DNA of 64,000 nt from Bacillota bacterium (GCA_023388055.1 JAEWGW010000037.1:1-64000), one strand, 5' to 3'. Positions 16,051 through 24,891 are shown, counted from the first letter of the stretch. Notes: generated by a model not told the origin, from the sequence alone. Translations and numbers: made by a program.

Positions 16051-16986
16051 TCAGAACTCCCGGTGCACCAGATAATCCGCCAGCTCCAGCAGCCTGCGGG
16101 GGTCGGCAAATTGTGCTTCCAGTACAGCCTGTTTCCCCGTTTGGGTGAGCTCCTCCACCTTCCGCCGGGACTCCTCCAGACCATACAGATAAGGATACGT
16201 CACCTTCTGGGAGGCTTCATCGCTGTGCAGAGGTTTGCCAAGCTTGGTTTCGTCTCCAGTGATGTCCAGTATATCATCCTGAATCTGGAATGCCAGACCG
16301 ATGCTGTAGCCATAGATCTCCAACGCCTTCAGCTGTAACGGACTCGCTCCCGCCGTACGTCCTCCGGCCTTGAGGGAGAAAACAATCAGATCGGCGGTTT
16401 TGTGGGTGTGGATAAACTCCAGCTGCTCCTTGCCGGTGGCTCCCTGCTCTCCGAGGATATCCGCCGCTTGGCCGCCAACCATACCTTTGGCGCCGGCATA
16501 AACGGACAGCTCCTCCATCATGTCCAGCACCGTTTCCGCCGGAACACCGCCTGCTCTTCCCGCTTGGGTGATGGAATAGAAGGCGTGGGTCAGAAGAGCA
16601 TCCCCTGCCAGAATAGCCATAGCATCGCCAAACACCTTATGGTTGGTGGGTTTGCCACGGCGGAAGTCGTCATTGTCCATCGCCGGCAGATCATCATGAA
16701 TCAGCGAGTAGGTGTGAATCATCTCGATGGCATTGGCGGCATAACGCGCCGCCTCGGGGCTGCCGCCTGCCGCTTCGGCGGCGGCATAGACAAGAACAGG
16801 CCGCAGGCGCTTGCCTCCGGCCATCAGTGAATAATGCATGGATTCCCGCAGCTTGTCCGGCACCTGCCATTCCTCCGGCAGACAGGAGGCAAGCTGAGCT
16901 TCTGTCACAGCCTGCCAGTGCCCGATATAGTCCCTGATTGTGACCAGCTGTAGAGATGCAAAAGGGTTCATAGCCTCACCACTCAC
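16051..16986 (-). CDS. ispA: Polyprenyl synthetase, farnesyl diphosphate synthase type
   Basis: A 311-aa trans-prenyltransferase that elongates dimethylallyl diphosphate with IPP to geranyl and farnesyl diphosphate. The first aspartate-rich motif is DDLPAMDND (98-106) within MIHTYSLIHDDLPAMDNDD; the second is QIQDDILDITG near residue 240; GGKRLRP and KTADLI are also present. The GTG start overlaps the xseB stop as GTGA; an ATG at 16969-16971, five codons in, is an alternative. It belongs to the folD-xseA-xseB-ispA chain and works with dxs just downstream in isoprenoid supply. Confidence 0.94.
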   Translation of the reverse strand: MSGEAMNPFASLQLVTIRDYIGHWQAVTEAQLASCLPEEWQVPDKLRESMHYSLMAGGKRLRPVLVYAAAEAAGGSPEAARYAANAIEMIHTYSLIHDDLPAMDNDDFRRGKPTNHKVFGDAMAILAGDALLTHAFYSITQAGRAGGVPAETVLDMMEELSVYAGAKGMVGGQAADILGEQGATGKEQLEFIHTHKTADLIVFSLKAGGRTAGASPLQLKALEIYGYSIGLAFQIQDDILDITGDETKLGKPLHSDEASQKVTYPYLYGLEESRRKVEELTQTGKQAVLEAQFADPRRLLELADYLVHREF

Positions 16987-17252
16987 CCTTCATCCGTGCC
17001 GGCGGCAAACGGCTTTTTGGCGAGAGAGCCGTTTTCCTCCACCAGAATCTCGATTTTGCGCTCTACCTGTTCCAGCTTCTTGCCGCACAGATGCGAGAGC
17101 TTCATTCCCTGCTGAAACAGCTCAATGGCCTGCTCCAGGGGAACATCTCCATTCTCCAGCCTGCCGACAATCGTTTCCAGACGCTCCATTGCCGCTTCAA
17201 AGCTCATCTCCGATTCACCGGCCCAGCCGGCGGAAATGATTTCCTTATCCAT
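16983..17252 (-). CDS. xseB: Exodeoxyribonuclease VII small subunit
   Basis: An 89-aa subunit that, in several copies, assembles with XseA to form exonuclease VII, which degrades single-stranded DNA from both ends. The family core SFEAAMERLETIVGRLENGDVPLEQAIELFQQGMKL is clear. The ATG at 17250-17252 is selected because GGAGGAG lies seven bases upstream. The gene overlaps the xseA end by 8 bases and its stop overlaps the ispA start, a tightly coupled arrangement. Confidence 0.94.
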   Translation of the reverse strand: MDKEIISAGWAGESEMSFEAAMERLETIVGRLENGDVPLEQAIELFQQGMKLSHLCGKKLEQVERKIEILVEENGSLAKKPFAAGTDEG

Positions 17253-18612
17253 CCGCATTCTCCTCCATGGCCCATACATGGCAGTCCAGACGGCCGTCGG
17301 CCAGACGGACCTTGACCAGATCTCCCGGCTGTATGTGGTGAATTGATTTTACAAGTGCGGTTTCCTTCTCGTTATATACCAGGCTGTAGCCGCGCTGCAT
17401 CACCTTCAGCGGACTCAGCGCATCCAATTGCTTCAGAGCGGCATCGAAGCCGGCCTGCTTGTCCTTCATCAGCGACTGCATGGCGGTTGCCAGCCGGCGG
17501 CTCAACGCATCGCTTTGGCGCCGGGCATAAATCACCTGCTCGCTGGGGTCATGCCGGGACAGCCGGTGGGCCAGGCTCATCTTGGCCTCACGGGCTTTGG
17601 TAAGCCGCTTGTTGATGCGGTAGCCCAGCTGCTCCGTCAGGCGGTCCAGACGCTCTACCGGCTCCAGCAGCTGCTTGCGCGGATTCAGCAAATACGGTGA
17701 ACGCTGCGCCCTTGCCAGGCGCTCCCGGCTTTCCTGCAGCCTGCGCTGCAGAGCCCTGCGCATCCGCTCCTGCTCCACCGCAAGCTGCTGGCGCAGCTCC
17801 ATGTGATGAGGGACGGCCAGCTCGGCCGCTGCCGTAGGAGTGGCTGCCCGCAGGTCCGCCACAAAATCGGCAATGGTAAAATCCGTTTCATGCCCCACGG
17901 CGGAAATCACAGGAATAAGCGAAGCATGGATAGCCCGGGCAACCGCTTCTTCATTGAAGGCCCAGAGCTCCTCCAAGCTGCCCCCGCCTCTGCCCACAAT
18001 GAGCAGATCCACCTCACCGGCCTCATTCAGCCGGCGGATGGCCTTCACAATGGAGGGCGCCGCCTGCGTCCCCTGCACCAGCACGGGATACAGCTGCACA
18101 GGGATGGCCGGAAACCGGCGCTGCAGGGTAATGATGATATCCCGGACCGCTGCTCCCGTGGGGGAGGTAACTACCCCGATGGCTCTCGGGAACCGGGGGA
18201 TCGGTTTTTTGCGGTGGACGGCAAAAAGCCCTTCTGCCTCCAGACGCTGCTTCAGCTGCTCGTAGGCCAGATAAAGGCTGCCTACGCCGTCCGGCTGCAT
18301 CTGGGTGACATACATCTGATATTGGCCGTCCCGCTCATATACGGAAATGCCGCCCTTAGCCAGCACCTTGGTTCCGTCCTTCGGGATAAAAGGCAGCCGC
18401 TGATTGTAGGAAGCGAACATAATCGCCTTGACCCGGCTGTCCGCATCCTTCAGGGTAAAATACATATGGCCGCTGGAATGCCGGGTAAAGTTGGAGATCT
18501 CCCCACGGACCCAAACATCCGATAACCGGTTGTCCTGCTCCAGCCGCGCCTTGATGTAGCGGGTCAGCTCCTTGACAGTAATGGCCTGCTCCGGCCCCTT
18601 ATCCGGCATCAT
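17245..18612 (-). CDS. xseA: Exodeoxyribonuclease VII large subunit
   Basis: A 455-aa catalytic subunit. An N-terminal OB-fold nucleic-acid domain (VKELTRYIKARLEQDNRLSDVWVRGEISNF) is followed by the catalytic region with GVVTSPTGAAVRDI, DLLIVGRGGGSLEELWAFNEE and the SAVGHETDFTIADFVADLRAATPTAAAE segment. Next comes a long C-terminal coiled coil and the RGYSLVYN motif. GGAG lies eight bases before the ATG at 18610-18612; the open frame extends farther upstream but overlaps folD and is rejected. It is 5 bp from the folD stop. Confidence 0.95.
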   Translation of the reverse strand: MMPDKGPEQAITVKELTRYIKARLEQDNRLSDVWVRGEISNFTRHSSGHMYFTLKDADSRVKAIMFASYNQRLPFIPKDGTKVLAKGGISVYERDGQYQMYVTQMQPDGVGSLYLAYEQLKQRLEAEGLFAVHRKKPIPRFPRAIGVVTSPTGAAVRDIIITLQRRFPAIPVQLYPVLVQGTQAAPSIVKAIRRLNEAGEVDLLIVGRGGGSLEELWAFNEEAVARAIHASLIPVISAVGHETDFTIADFVADLRAATPTAAAELAVPHHMELRQQLAVEQERMRRALQRRLQESRERLARAQRSPYLLNPRKQLLEPVERLDRLTEQLGYRINKRLTKAREAKMSLAHRLSRHDPSEQVIYARRQSDALSRRLATAMQSLMKDKQAGFDAALKQLDALSPLKVMQRGYSLVYNEKETALVKSIHHIQPGDLVKVRLADGRLDCHVWAMEENADG

Positions 18613-18617
18613 GGCCT

Positions 18618-19475
18618 TTACTCCAATCCTGCGGCCCGCCTGGCCGAAACAATGGTATTGGCCAGCAGCATGGTGATGGTCATGGGCCCTACGCACCCGG
18701 GAACTGGAGTGATCATTCCGGCTGTTTCCAGCACATCCTCAAAATCCACATCCCCCACCAGCTTGCCGTCGGGAAGGCGGTTAATACCCACATCAATCAC
18801 GATGGCGCCGGGCTTCAGGTGCTTCGCTTTGATCATCTGGGGCCGCCCTACAGCCGCCACCAGAATATCTGCCTGAGCGGTAATCTTCTCCATATCGGGG
18901 GTGCGGGAATGGCAGACCGTCACAGTGGCATGCTCCCGGAGCAGCAGCATGGCCATAGGCTTGCCTACAATGTTGCTGCGGCCCACAACCACCGCATGTT
19001 TGCCAGCAATCTCCACATTCATCCGCTTCAGAACCTCGATAACCCCTGCAGGCGTACAAGGCAGAAAGCCGGGTTTGCCGATCATCAGGTTGCCCACATT
19101 AATCGGATGGAAGCAGTCCACATCCTTGTCCGGATGGATGGCATCAATCACTTTATCTTCGTTAATATGGCGGGGCAGCGGCAGCTGGACGAGAATTCCA
19201 TTGATCTTCTTATCACCGTTCAGGCGTTCCACCAGCGACAGAAGCTCCTCTTCACCGGCGTCCTCCGGCAGTCGGTGCACCTCGGAATAAATGCCGGCTG
19301 TTTCACAGGCCTTGGCTTTGTTGCGCACATAAACGGCCGAAGCCGGGTCATTGCCCACCAACACTACCGCCAGTCCGGGCTGAACCTGGCTTTTGGCCAG
19401 TTCCTCCACCTCAAGCCTGAAGTCCTCGCGGACAGACTGAACCAATTCCTTGCCGTTAATCACTTGAGCCGACAT
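18618..19475 (-). CDS. folD: Bifunctional methylenetetrahydrofolate dehydrogenase/cyclohydrolase
   Basis: A 285-aa enzyme interconverting 5,10-methylene-THF and 10-formyl-THF. Visible are the substrate-binding P-A-S-A-V-Y-V-R-N-K segment with the catalytic Lys, the QLPLP motif, CTPAGVIE, the NADP Rossmann VVVGRSNIVGKPMAMLL, and the closing PVPGCVGPMTITMLL. GGGGGGAG precedes the ATG at 19473-19475. Upstream lies a 318-bp non-coding gap that holds a four-box repeat and separates it from nusB. Confidence 0.96.
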   Translation of the reverse strand: MSAQVINGKELVQSVREDFRLEVEELAKSQVQPGLAVVLVGNDPASAVYVRNKAKACETAGIYSEVHRLPEDAGEEELLSLVERLNGDKKINGILVQLPLPRHINEDKVIDAIHPDKDVDCFHPINVGNLMIGKPGFLPCTPAGVIEVLKRMNVEIAGKHAVVVGRSNIVGKPMAMLLLREHATVTVCHSRTPDMEKITAQADILVAAVGRPQMIKAKHLKPGAIVIDVGINRLPDGKLVGDVDFEDVLETAGMITPVPGCVGPMTITMLLANTIVSARRAAGLE

Positions 19476-19540
19476 GTAACTCCCCCCATATGCTTTTTTA
19501 TTTATGATTCCGGACCGCACATGCGGCGGACCTTTAGCGG

Positions 19541-19727
19541 CTAACGGCGGTCAGAGCCCTTATCGGGCAAAAAAAGCAGCTTTTGAAAATCTAACGGAAG
19601 TGAGCGCCGTTATTTGAACGAAAATAAGTCCCCGACAACAAAATTGCCGTAAATAACGGCTCTGGCCGCCGTTAGAATCCGTAAGACCCCCATTAGGAGC
19701 AAATAAGGTCTCTCGCCGCCGTTAGAT
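19541..19727. repeat. Four-box palindromic element, TAACGG type, copy 1
   Basis: The folD-nusB gap (19476-19793) contains four related boxes of about 25 bp. Two are direct, beginning CTAACGG near 19541 and 19591. Two are inverted, ending CCGTTAGA near 19676 and 19727. Spacing is about 50 bp within each pair. Each box is itself a small inverted repeat of the AACGGC...GCCGTT type, followed by TTATTTG. No open reading frame or terminator explains it. The rest of the gap shows nothing else recognisable. Confidence 0.8.
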
Positions 19728-19793
19728 TCTTCTCTACTCAGGCGTTCAACCCGACCGAAGATGCCGCAGCCTGTCCGGCCGCCAGATTCTTCT

Positions 19794-20243
19794 TTACAGG
19801 TTCTCCTTGATGCCTTCCAGCTGGGTGATCATCTTGCCGAGCACACCGTTAACGAACTTGCCCGATTCCTCCGTGCCGAAGTTTTTGGACATTTCGATGG
19901 CTTCGTTGACCACAACCTTCGGCGGGACATCCTCGCGGAATACCATTTCGTACACGCCCATACGCAGAATTTCCCGGTCCACCTTGGATAACCGGTCCAT
20001 GGACCAGCCCTTCAGATATTCGGTGAGCAGAATGTCAATAGCGGACAGATTCTCTTCTGTACCCGCCACCAGATCCTTCACGTCACTGGGCACTATATCC
20101 TCATTCTTCTGGCGGAGCTCGGCTTCGTTCTCCTGCAAGGCTTCTTCAATTACCATGCGGATGGCATGGTCTACATCCACTTCATTCATTCTCAACTGAT
20201 ACAGGCTCTGTACGGCGAGCTCTCTGGCTAATCTGCGTCTCAT
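19794..20243 (-). CDS. nusB: Transcription antitermination factor NusB
   Basis: A 149-aa all-helical protein that, with NusE (S10), binds boxA RNA and supports antitermination on rRNA operons. The family features RRRLARELAVQSLYQL, the central DREILRMGVYEM and the closing VVVNEAIEMSKNFGTEESGKFVNGVLGK are present. Start ATG at 20241-20243, with a modest GGGGGT site. It follows the asp23-amaP-DUF2273 set by 105 bp, the usual order in Paenibacillus and Bacillus. Confidence 0.95.
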   Translation of the reverse strand: MRRRLARELAVQSLYQLRMNEVDVDHAIRMVIEEALQENEAELRQKNEDIVPSDVKDLVAGTEENLSAIDILLTEYLKGWSMDRLSKVDREILRMGVYEMVFREDVPPKVVVNEAIEMSKNFGTEESGKFVNGVLGKMITQLEGIKENL

Positions 20244-20348
20244 CGGACGACTTCAACCCCCTATTCGATACAAAACAAAACCCCATGAAAGGGCACTCCA
20301 GCGTGAGACGGTGCCGTTCCACAGGATTATACTTGGATATAACTCGTT

Positions 20349-20588
20349 TTACCTAAACATCTTCCATCTTTCGGAAAGCCAGCGCCACAGGTGATCCACT
20401 TGAAACAGCCGTTCCCCTTGATCCAGCTTTTTCCCCATATAATAACCGATAAAAACAATGAAAGCAAAAATGAGCATGTCCCAAAAGCCAACGAACAAAT
20501 AAAGGAACCCCAGGAAAAAGCCGAACGCCGCTCCCAGCAGCTTGCCCCGGTGGAGCTCCCACAGGTCCTTCCACATATCCGGCTTCAC
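20349..20588 (-). CDS. DUF2273 small integral membrane protein
   Basis: A 79-aa protein with two close transmembrane segments (about 17-33 and 37-52), a short basic C-terminal tail rich in Trp and a K(L)DQGE motif after the second segment. DUF2273 proteins are regularly encoded with Asp23 and AmaP and are thought to take part in the same envelope-stress membrane complex. It begins at a GTG two bases after the amaP stop, so translation is probably coupled. No catalytic motif is present. Confidence 0.85.
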   Translation of the reverse strand: MKPDMWKDLWELHRGKLLGAAFGFFLGFLYLFVGFWDMLIFAFIVFIGYYMGKKLDQGERLFQVDHLWRWLSERWKMFR

Positions 20589-20590
20589 CT

Positions 20591-21151
20591 CTATTCAACC
20601 CGGCTTTTGAAGGTGGGCGCAGATTGGACGATATTGGCAATAAATACGGAAACGCCTGCCACCGGAATCCCGGTGATCTCTTCGATATGCTGTTTGACGG
20701 CGGATTGCATCTCCTCGGTTAAAGCCGGAATGGAGCTTTCCCCGTCCACCATACTGCGGATGGTCACTTCGATGCCTGCGCTGCCGACCCGGATGCGGGC
20801 CCGCAAATCCTTGACGCCGCGGGAACGGGTGGCGGCCTTCAGAGCCAGATTCTCCACCGTTTCAATGGAAATGCGGATATCTCCCCATTCATTGCGCTGG
20901 TCGATGGAGGGTGCCTGTTCCCTGGAGCTGCGCACGGAAATGTAAAAGAGGCGCAGGGCGATAAGCAGCAGGACAGCGCAAACACTGATAAAGGCGATGG
21001 CCGGACCAGTTTCCGTATAAATCCGCTCGGTTAACCCTTGGGTTTCCTCCAGCGGAATCCAGTTGAACGCCCCGGCCAACATGGCGCAAGCGGCTACCAT
21101 GACGGCAAGGCTGAAAATAAACAAAAGAAGGCGGTCGATAATCTTGGCCAT
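20591..21151 (-). CDS. amaP: Alkaline shock response membrane anchor protein AmaP
   Basis: A 186-aa protein with two N-terminal transmembrane helices (about 8-28 and 48-68) and a C-terminal cytoplasmic domain related to Asp23/Gls24 (IRISIETVENLALKAATRSRGVKDLRARIRV...). In Staphylococcus AmaP holds Asp23 at the membrane. Here the two genes are 93 bp apart on the same strand, supporting the same role. GGAAGGGGAC precedes the ATG. Confidence 0.88.
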   Translation of the reverse strand: MAKIIDRLLLFIFSLAVMVAACAMLAGAFNWIPLEETQGLTERIYTETGPAIAFISVCAVLLLIALRLFYISVRSSREQAPSIDQRNEWGDIRISIETVENLALKAATRSRGVKDLRARIRVGSAGIEVTIRSMVDGESSIPALTEEMQSAVKQHIEEITGIPVAGVSVFIANIVQSAPTFKSRVE

Positions 21152-21244
21152 TAAGCTTGTCCCCTTCCATGTCGGACCACTCCCAAACGGGTCCCCTTTC
21201 GTGAAGCAAGCCCCCTATGGCTAGGGGGCATTAAGTGCAAACCG

Positions 21245-21658
21245 TTATTTCAATTTAATAACGGAGGCCGCATCCTCTTCTACAACCCGTTCCGGAGTTT
21301 TGAACTGAACGCCGTGAATATGGACATTCACTTCAATCACATCCAGGCCGGTCATGGATTCGATGGCCTGCTTCACATTCCGTTGAATATCGGATGCCAC
21401 GGATGGAATCCGTTGTCCGTAGTCAATGATAATGGAAACATCGATGGCCGCTTCTCTCTGCCCAACCTCGACCTTCACGCCCTTGGAAAGGTTCTTGCGT
21501 CCCAGAAGCTCGGCAACGCCGCTGGCGAAGCCTCCGCTCATGCCTGCTACCCCTTCCACTTCGATGGTAGCCAGACCGGCGATAATCTCAATGACCTCAG
21601 GGGCAATCTGGATGTTCCCCATGTCCGTCTTCTCATAATCTGGAGCTATGGTGCTCAT
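21245..21658 (-). CDS. Asp23/Gls24 family envelope stress protein (YqhY type)
   Basis: A 137-aa cytoplasmic protein of the Asp23 family (IQIAPEVIEIIAGLATIEVEGVAGMSGGFASGVAELLG..., then VDVSIIIDYGQRIPSVASDIQRNVKQAIESMTGLDVIEVNVHIHGV). In B. subtilis the equivalent YqhY, encoded next to accBC, has been linked to control of acetyl-CoA carboxylase; the same neighbour relation holds here. GGGAGG precedes the ATG at 21656-21658. It is the first of the asp23-amaP-DUF2273 trio. Confidence 0.9.
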   Translation of the reverse strand: MSTIAPDYEKTDMGNIQIAPEVIEIIAGLATIEVEGVAGMSGGFASGVAELLGRKNLSKGVKVEVGQREAAIDVSIIIDYGQRIPSVASDIQRNVKQAIESMTGLDVIEVNVHIHGVQFKTPERVVEEDAASVIKLK

Positions 21659-21756
21659 ATGTACACCTCCCAAGCATTGTTGGACGTCCTAATACATTAC
21701 TATACCATTTGGACCGAAAGTTGACAAACCTTAGATTTTTTATGAGTTGGAGAACG

Positions 21757-23109
21757 TTAGGTGTTGTATACGTCCACTTCCTCCAGGAACTTGATATCGA
21801 AGTCCCCCTTCAGGAAGGTGGGATGCCGCATCAGCTTCATATGGAAGGGAATCGTCGTCTGCACACCGTCTATGGCAAATTCGGATAAGGCCCGGCTCAT
21901 CCGCGCGATGGCGTCCTCCCGGGTATCTCCCCACACGATCAGCTTGGCGATCATCGAATCGTAATATGGAGAGATTACATAGCCGGGATATGCGGAGCTG
22001 TCCACCCGCACACCCAGTCCGCCTGGGGGCAGATAGAAGGAAATTTGGCCGGGTGAAGGCATAAAATTCCGCTCCGGGTCCTCGGCATTGATCCGGCATT
22101 CGATGGCCCAGCCCTTAATCTGGACATCCTCCTGCCGGAAGCTCAGGGGATGGCCTTCGGCCACACGAATCATTTCCTTGATCAGGTCCACACCTGTCAC
22201 CATTTCGGTAACGGGATGCTCCACCTGGATCCGGGTGTTCATTTCCATGAAGTAGAAATTGCCATCCGGTCCCAGCAGGAATTCCAGGGTTCCGGCGCCG
22301 GAGTAATTCACTGCCAAGGCGGCGCGTACGGCGGCTTCGCCCATTTTCTCCCGGACCTCGGGTGTGATTACAGAGCAAGGCGCCTCCTCCACCAGCTTCT
22401 GGCGGCGGCGCTGCACGGAGCAGTCCCGCTCGCCCAGATGGACGGCATTGCCGTGTTTATCGGCGATAATTTGAATTTCCACATGCTTCATGCCGGTCAG
22501 GAACTTCTCCAGATACACCCCGGCATTGCCGAAGGCCTTCTGAGCCTCCTGCTGGGCGGTGGTAATCTGCTGAAGCAGGGATTCCTCATCGTTGGCGATC
22601 CGGATGCCCTTGCCGCCGCCTCCGGCGGTAGCCTTGATAATCACAGGATATCCAATATCCCTGGCGATCATCAGCGCTTCCTGGGGATCCTCGACCAGCC
22701 CGTCGGAGCCGGGGATAACAGGGACACCCGCTTGTTTCATGGTATCCTTGGCTACGGCCTTGTCCCCCATCTTGCTGATGGCTTCAGGAGACGGTCCGAT
22801 GAAGGTGATGTTACAGCGTTCGCAGATCTCCGCGAAATCCGCATTCTCCGCCAGGAACCCGTAACCGGGATGAATGGCATCCGTCTCTGTCAGCGTGGCG
22901 ACGCTCATGAGATTGGTAAAGTTCAAGTAGCTGTCCTTGGACAGGGTAGGACCGATGCAATAGGCTTCGTCCGCCAGCCGGACATGGAGGGAATCTCTGT
23001 CGGCTTCCGAATAAACGGCGACCGTATAGATATTCATCTCCTTACAGGCGCGGATGATCCGGACCGCAATCTCGCCCCGGTTGGCAATTAGTATTTTTTG
23101 AAACGCCAT
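21757..23109 (-). CDS. accC: Biotin carboxylase subunit of acetyl-CoA carboxylase
   Basis: A 450-aa ATP-grasp enzyme that carboxylates the biotin on AccB. It has the N-terminal KILIANRGEIAVRIIRA, the glycine-rich ATP loop KATAGGGGKGIRI, the HLGERDCSVQRRRQKLVEEAP motif, and the active-site stretch YFMEMNTRIQVEHPVTEMVTGVDLI. It is full length. It lies 53 bp after accB and forms the accBC unit that begins fatty acid synthesis with AccA/AccD encoded elsewhere. Confidence 0.97.
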   Translation of the reverse strand: MAFQKILIANRGEIAVRIIRACKEMNIYTVAVYSEADRDSLHVRLADEAYCIGPTLSKDSYLNFTNLMSVATLTETDAIHPGYGFLAENADFAEICERCNITFIGPSPEAISKMGDKAVAKDTMKQAGVPVIPGSDGLVEDPQEALMIARDIGYPVIIKATAGGGGKGIRIANDEESLLQQITTAQQEAQKAFGNAGVYLEKFLTGMKHVEIQIIADKHGNAVHLGERDCSVQRRRQKLVEEAPCSVITPEVREKMGEAAVRAALAVNYSGAGTLEFLLGPDGNFYFMEMNTRIQVEHPVTEMVTGVDLIKEMIRVAEGHPLSFRQEDVQIKGWAIECRINAEDPERNFMPSPGQISFYLPPGGLGVRVDSSAYPGYVISPYYDSMIAKLIVWGDTREDAIARMSRALSEFAIDGVQTTIPFHMKLMRHPTFLKGDFDIKFLEEVDVYNT

Positions 23110-23162
23110 GATCTGAATGATCCTCCCGAAATAAAATACTTTTCGCTCCCGTTGACTTCCCG

Positions 23163-23645
23163 TCAGACGCGGACCAGGAACAACGGCTGTCCGTATTCCA
23201 CCAGCTGGCCGTTCTCTACCAGCACCTGCACGACTTCGCCCTTGACCTCTGCTTCAATCTCATTCATGAGCTTCATGGCTTCCACAATGCAAACCACGGT
23301 TTTCTCGGTAACCCGGTCTCCCGCCTTCACGAAGGGAGCGGCTTCCGGCGTAGGAGCATGATAATATGTACCTACCATCGGCGAAACGACCCGGTGAAGC
23401 TGGCCGTCCTCCTCCTGCTTGGCAAGGGTATCCTCCCGTACCGGCTCGTTCTTGACTGGCTCGGCCTGAACAAGAGCAGCGGCCGGGGCCGTCTGATACG
23501 CGGGGGTATGGGTGACCAAAAGGGATTCGGTTACACCCGGTTTTTTCAGGTACAGCTTATATCCTTCATTTTGAATCTCCAGCTCCTGCAGATTCGACTG
23601 GTCTACGAGGCGGATCAATTCCTTGATTTCGCTTAATTTGAACAT
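23163..23645 (-). CDS. accB: Biotin carboxyl carrier protein
   Basis: A 160-aa carrier subunit of acetyl-CoA carboxylase. It has an N-terminal domain (1-40), a flexible Ala/Pro/Glu-rich linker (45-80) and a C-terminal biotinyl domain with the biotinylated Lys K125 in EAMKLM and the thumb region around 95-110. GGAG precedes the ATG at 23643-23645. It is first in the accBC-asp23 chain, with a candidate promoter about 150 bp upstream. Confidence 0.96.
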   Translation of the reverse strand: MFKLSEIKELIRLVDQSNLQELEIQNEGYKLYLKKPGVTESLLVTHTPAYQTAPAAALVQAEPVKNEPVREDTLAKQEEDGQLHRVVSPMVGTYYHAPTPEAAPFVKAGDRVTEKTVVCIVEAMKLMNEIEAEVKGEVVQVLVENGQLVEYGQPLFLVRV

Positions 23646-23794
23646 GCGCCGTACCCACTCCTAAGCGTTTATTGGCCGGCATAAACCGGCATGGACAAGC
23701 ATCTGCCGCAGCTATTCGCACATGGCGGTTCGCGGCATTGGTTCATGCAGGTGCCACAAGGAAACGGAAATAAAACAAGCGTGCGACGAAAGTA

Positions 23795-23822
23795 ATTATA
23801 ACACACTCGTCCGCCACTACAA
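23795..23822 (-). promoter_or_regulatory. Candidate sigma-A promoter of accB
   Basis: The minus strand has TTGTAG (23817-23822), 16 bp, then a perfect TATAAT (23795-23800). The leader to accB would be about 145 nt. Confidence 0.5.
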
Positions 23823-23920
23823 GACTGTTTTATAACCTAGTCCTAGAATCCCGTCACGATTGTGGAAGAACCGACAAATGTCCTGTCTATAAGCTAAGGG
23901 TGGCGAAAACGCTTATGCCC

Positions 23921-23946
23921 AGGGAGAGCCAGCAATGGCTCTCCCT
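23921..23946 (-). terminator. Hairpin behind spoIIIAH
   Basis: The perfect stem AGGGAGAGCC / GGCTCTCCCT with a 6-base loop lies just after the spoIIIAH stop codon. There is no clear T-tract on either strand, so this may be a 3' stabilising hairpin rather than an efficient terminator. Confidence 0.5.
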
Positions 23947-23959
23947 GCGGCATGGCAGC

Positions 23960-24676
23960 TTACTTCAGGTACTGCACGGAAACAGATTCCTTGGAAACAC
24001 CCAGCTCCTTGATCATCAGATCAATAATGCTTTGTGCCTGTTTGGCATCCAGCTTGTTGGCCACCTGGACCACAGCCTTGTATTTTTCCCCTTCGTCCAA
24101 TACGATGGCGTTGCTGTAGGTTTGACCCAGGATATCCTCCAGGCTTTCCACCTTGGCCTGCATGGTTTGAACCCGGTCAAAGTCATCGCTGGCTTTGGCG
24201 ATTTCATCCGCGGATTTTTTGGTGTCGGAGATGATATTGGCCAGGTTCTCCACCTTTTTGCCAAGATCCTCATTGCGCTTGATTACCAGGTTGGCAAAAT
24301 AATCGGAGCCGGATACGGCCTTGCTGGCCACCTTCTCCAGAACCTTGGCGTCGCTGGTTTCCGTTTTGGTGACGGTTTGGGCCTTGTCAGTGGTTTGATC
24401 CTTGCTGGTGGTTTGTGCCTTATCGGTGGTTTGGGCCTTGTCGGTGGTTTGGGCTTTGCTCGTGGTTTGCGCCTTGTCGGTGGTTACGCCGCCAACCGCT
24501 TTATCTGCCGCTTCGGGAGTTTTCTCTTCTGTGGTGACCTTGATTTCCTGCTGGGCCGTCTTCTCCGAAACGGAGTTCAATTTGTCCACGTCCTCGGTAA
24601 AGAGATAGTACGCCGACAGCACCACCATCAGACTCAGCATGGACACCAGCCAAATTGTTTGTCTTTTCGTATTCAT
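23960..24676 (-). CDS. spoIIIAH: Stage III sporulation protein AH
   Basis: A 238-aa bitopic mother-cell protein whose extracellular YscJ/FliF-like domain forms a ring and binds SpoIIQ from the forespore. One transmembrane helix (about 8-26) is followed by a linker and the conserved C-terminal domain (DYFANLVIKRNEDLGKKVENLANIISD...SIIDLMIKELGVSKESVSVQYLK). The linker holds six tandem hexapeptides of the TT(D/S)KAQ type at residues 65-100, an unusual expansion. GGAGG nine bases before 24674-24676 sets the start. It is separated from spoIIIAG by a 295-bp gap with a palindrome, unlike the compact operon elsewhere. Confidence 0.93.
   Translation of the reverse strand: MNTKRQTIWLVSMLSLMVVLSAYYLFTEDVDKLNSVSEKTAQQEIKVTTEEKTPEAADKAVGGVTTDKAQTTSKAQTTDKAQTTDKAQTTSKDQTTDKAQTVTKTETSDAKVLEKVASKAVSGSDYFANLVIKRNEDLGKKVENLANIISDTKKSADEIAKASDDFDRVQTMQAKVESLEDILGQTYSNAIVLDEGEKYKAVVQVANKLDAKQAQSIIDLMIKELGVSKESVSVQYLK
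24377..24484 (-). repeat. 18-bp tandem repeat inside spoIIIAH
   Basis: Six in-frame 18-bp units encode TTDKAQ, TTSKAQ, TTDKAQ, TTDKAQ, TTSKDQ and TTDKAQ. Unit number probably varies between strains through slippage or unequal recombination. Confidence 0.85.
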
Positions 24677-24782
24677 ATGTTGCATCCTCCTTGGTTTTTG
24701 GTTTCTTCTATGTCATCCCCTGGGAGCCTGCCTGACACAGTGTTTAGGGGGACGCATATTCATTTATGCGCTACTCGCTTCC

Positions 24783-24891
24783 GGGAAAGGATGGCTTGGA
24801 TGCTCAAACAGATTTTGCCAGCCTTGATTTTAATGAATATCCAGGGTGTCAAGACTGGCAAAAAAACTCGCCCTCAAGCCATCCCTTTCCC
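24783..24891. repeat. 109-bp palindrome inside the spoIIIA operon
   Basis: The outer arms GGGAAAGGATGGCTTG (24783-24798) and CAAGCCATCCCTTTCCC (24875-24891) pair with one bulge. The inner arms TTTTGCCAGCCTTGA and TCAAGACTGGCAAAA pair with one mismatch. It fills the middle of the otherwise empty spoIIIAG-spoIIIAH gap (24677-24971). No T-tract follows, so it is not a plain terminator. Confidence 0.7.

Larger units (their letters stand above)
23646..23959. other. Intergenic region between accB and spoIIIAH
   Basis: 314 bp without a gene. It contains the candidate accB promoter (23795-23822) and a hairpin behind spoIIIAH (23921-23946). A FapR-like site was looked for, and only a loose CTAGGACTAGG stretch near 23830-23860 was seen, which is not convincing. 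Confidence 0.5.
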
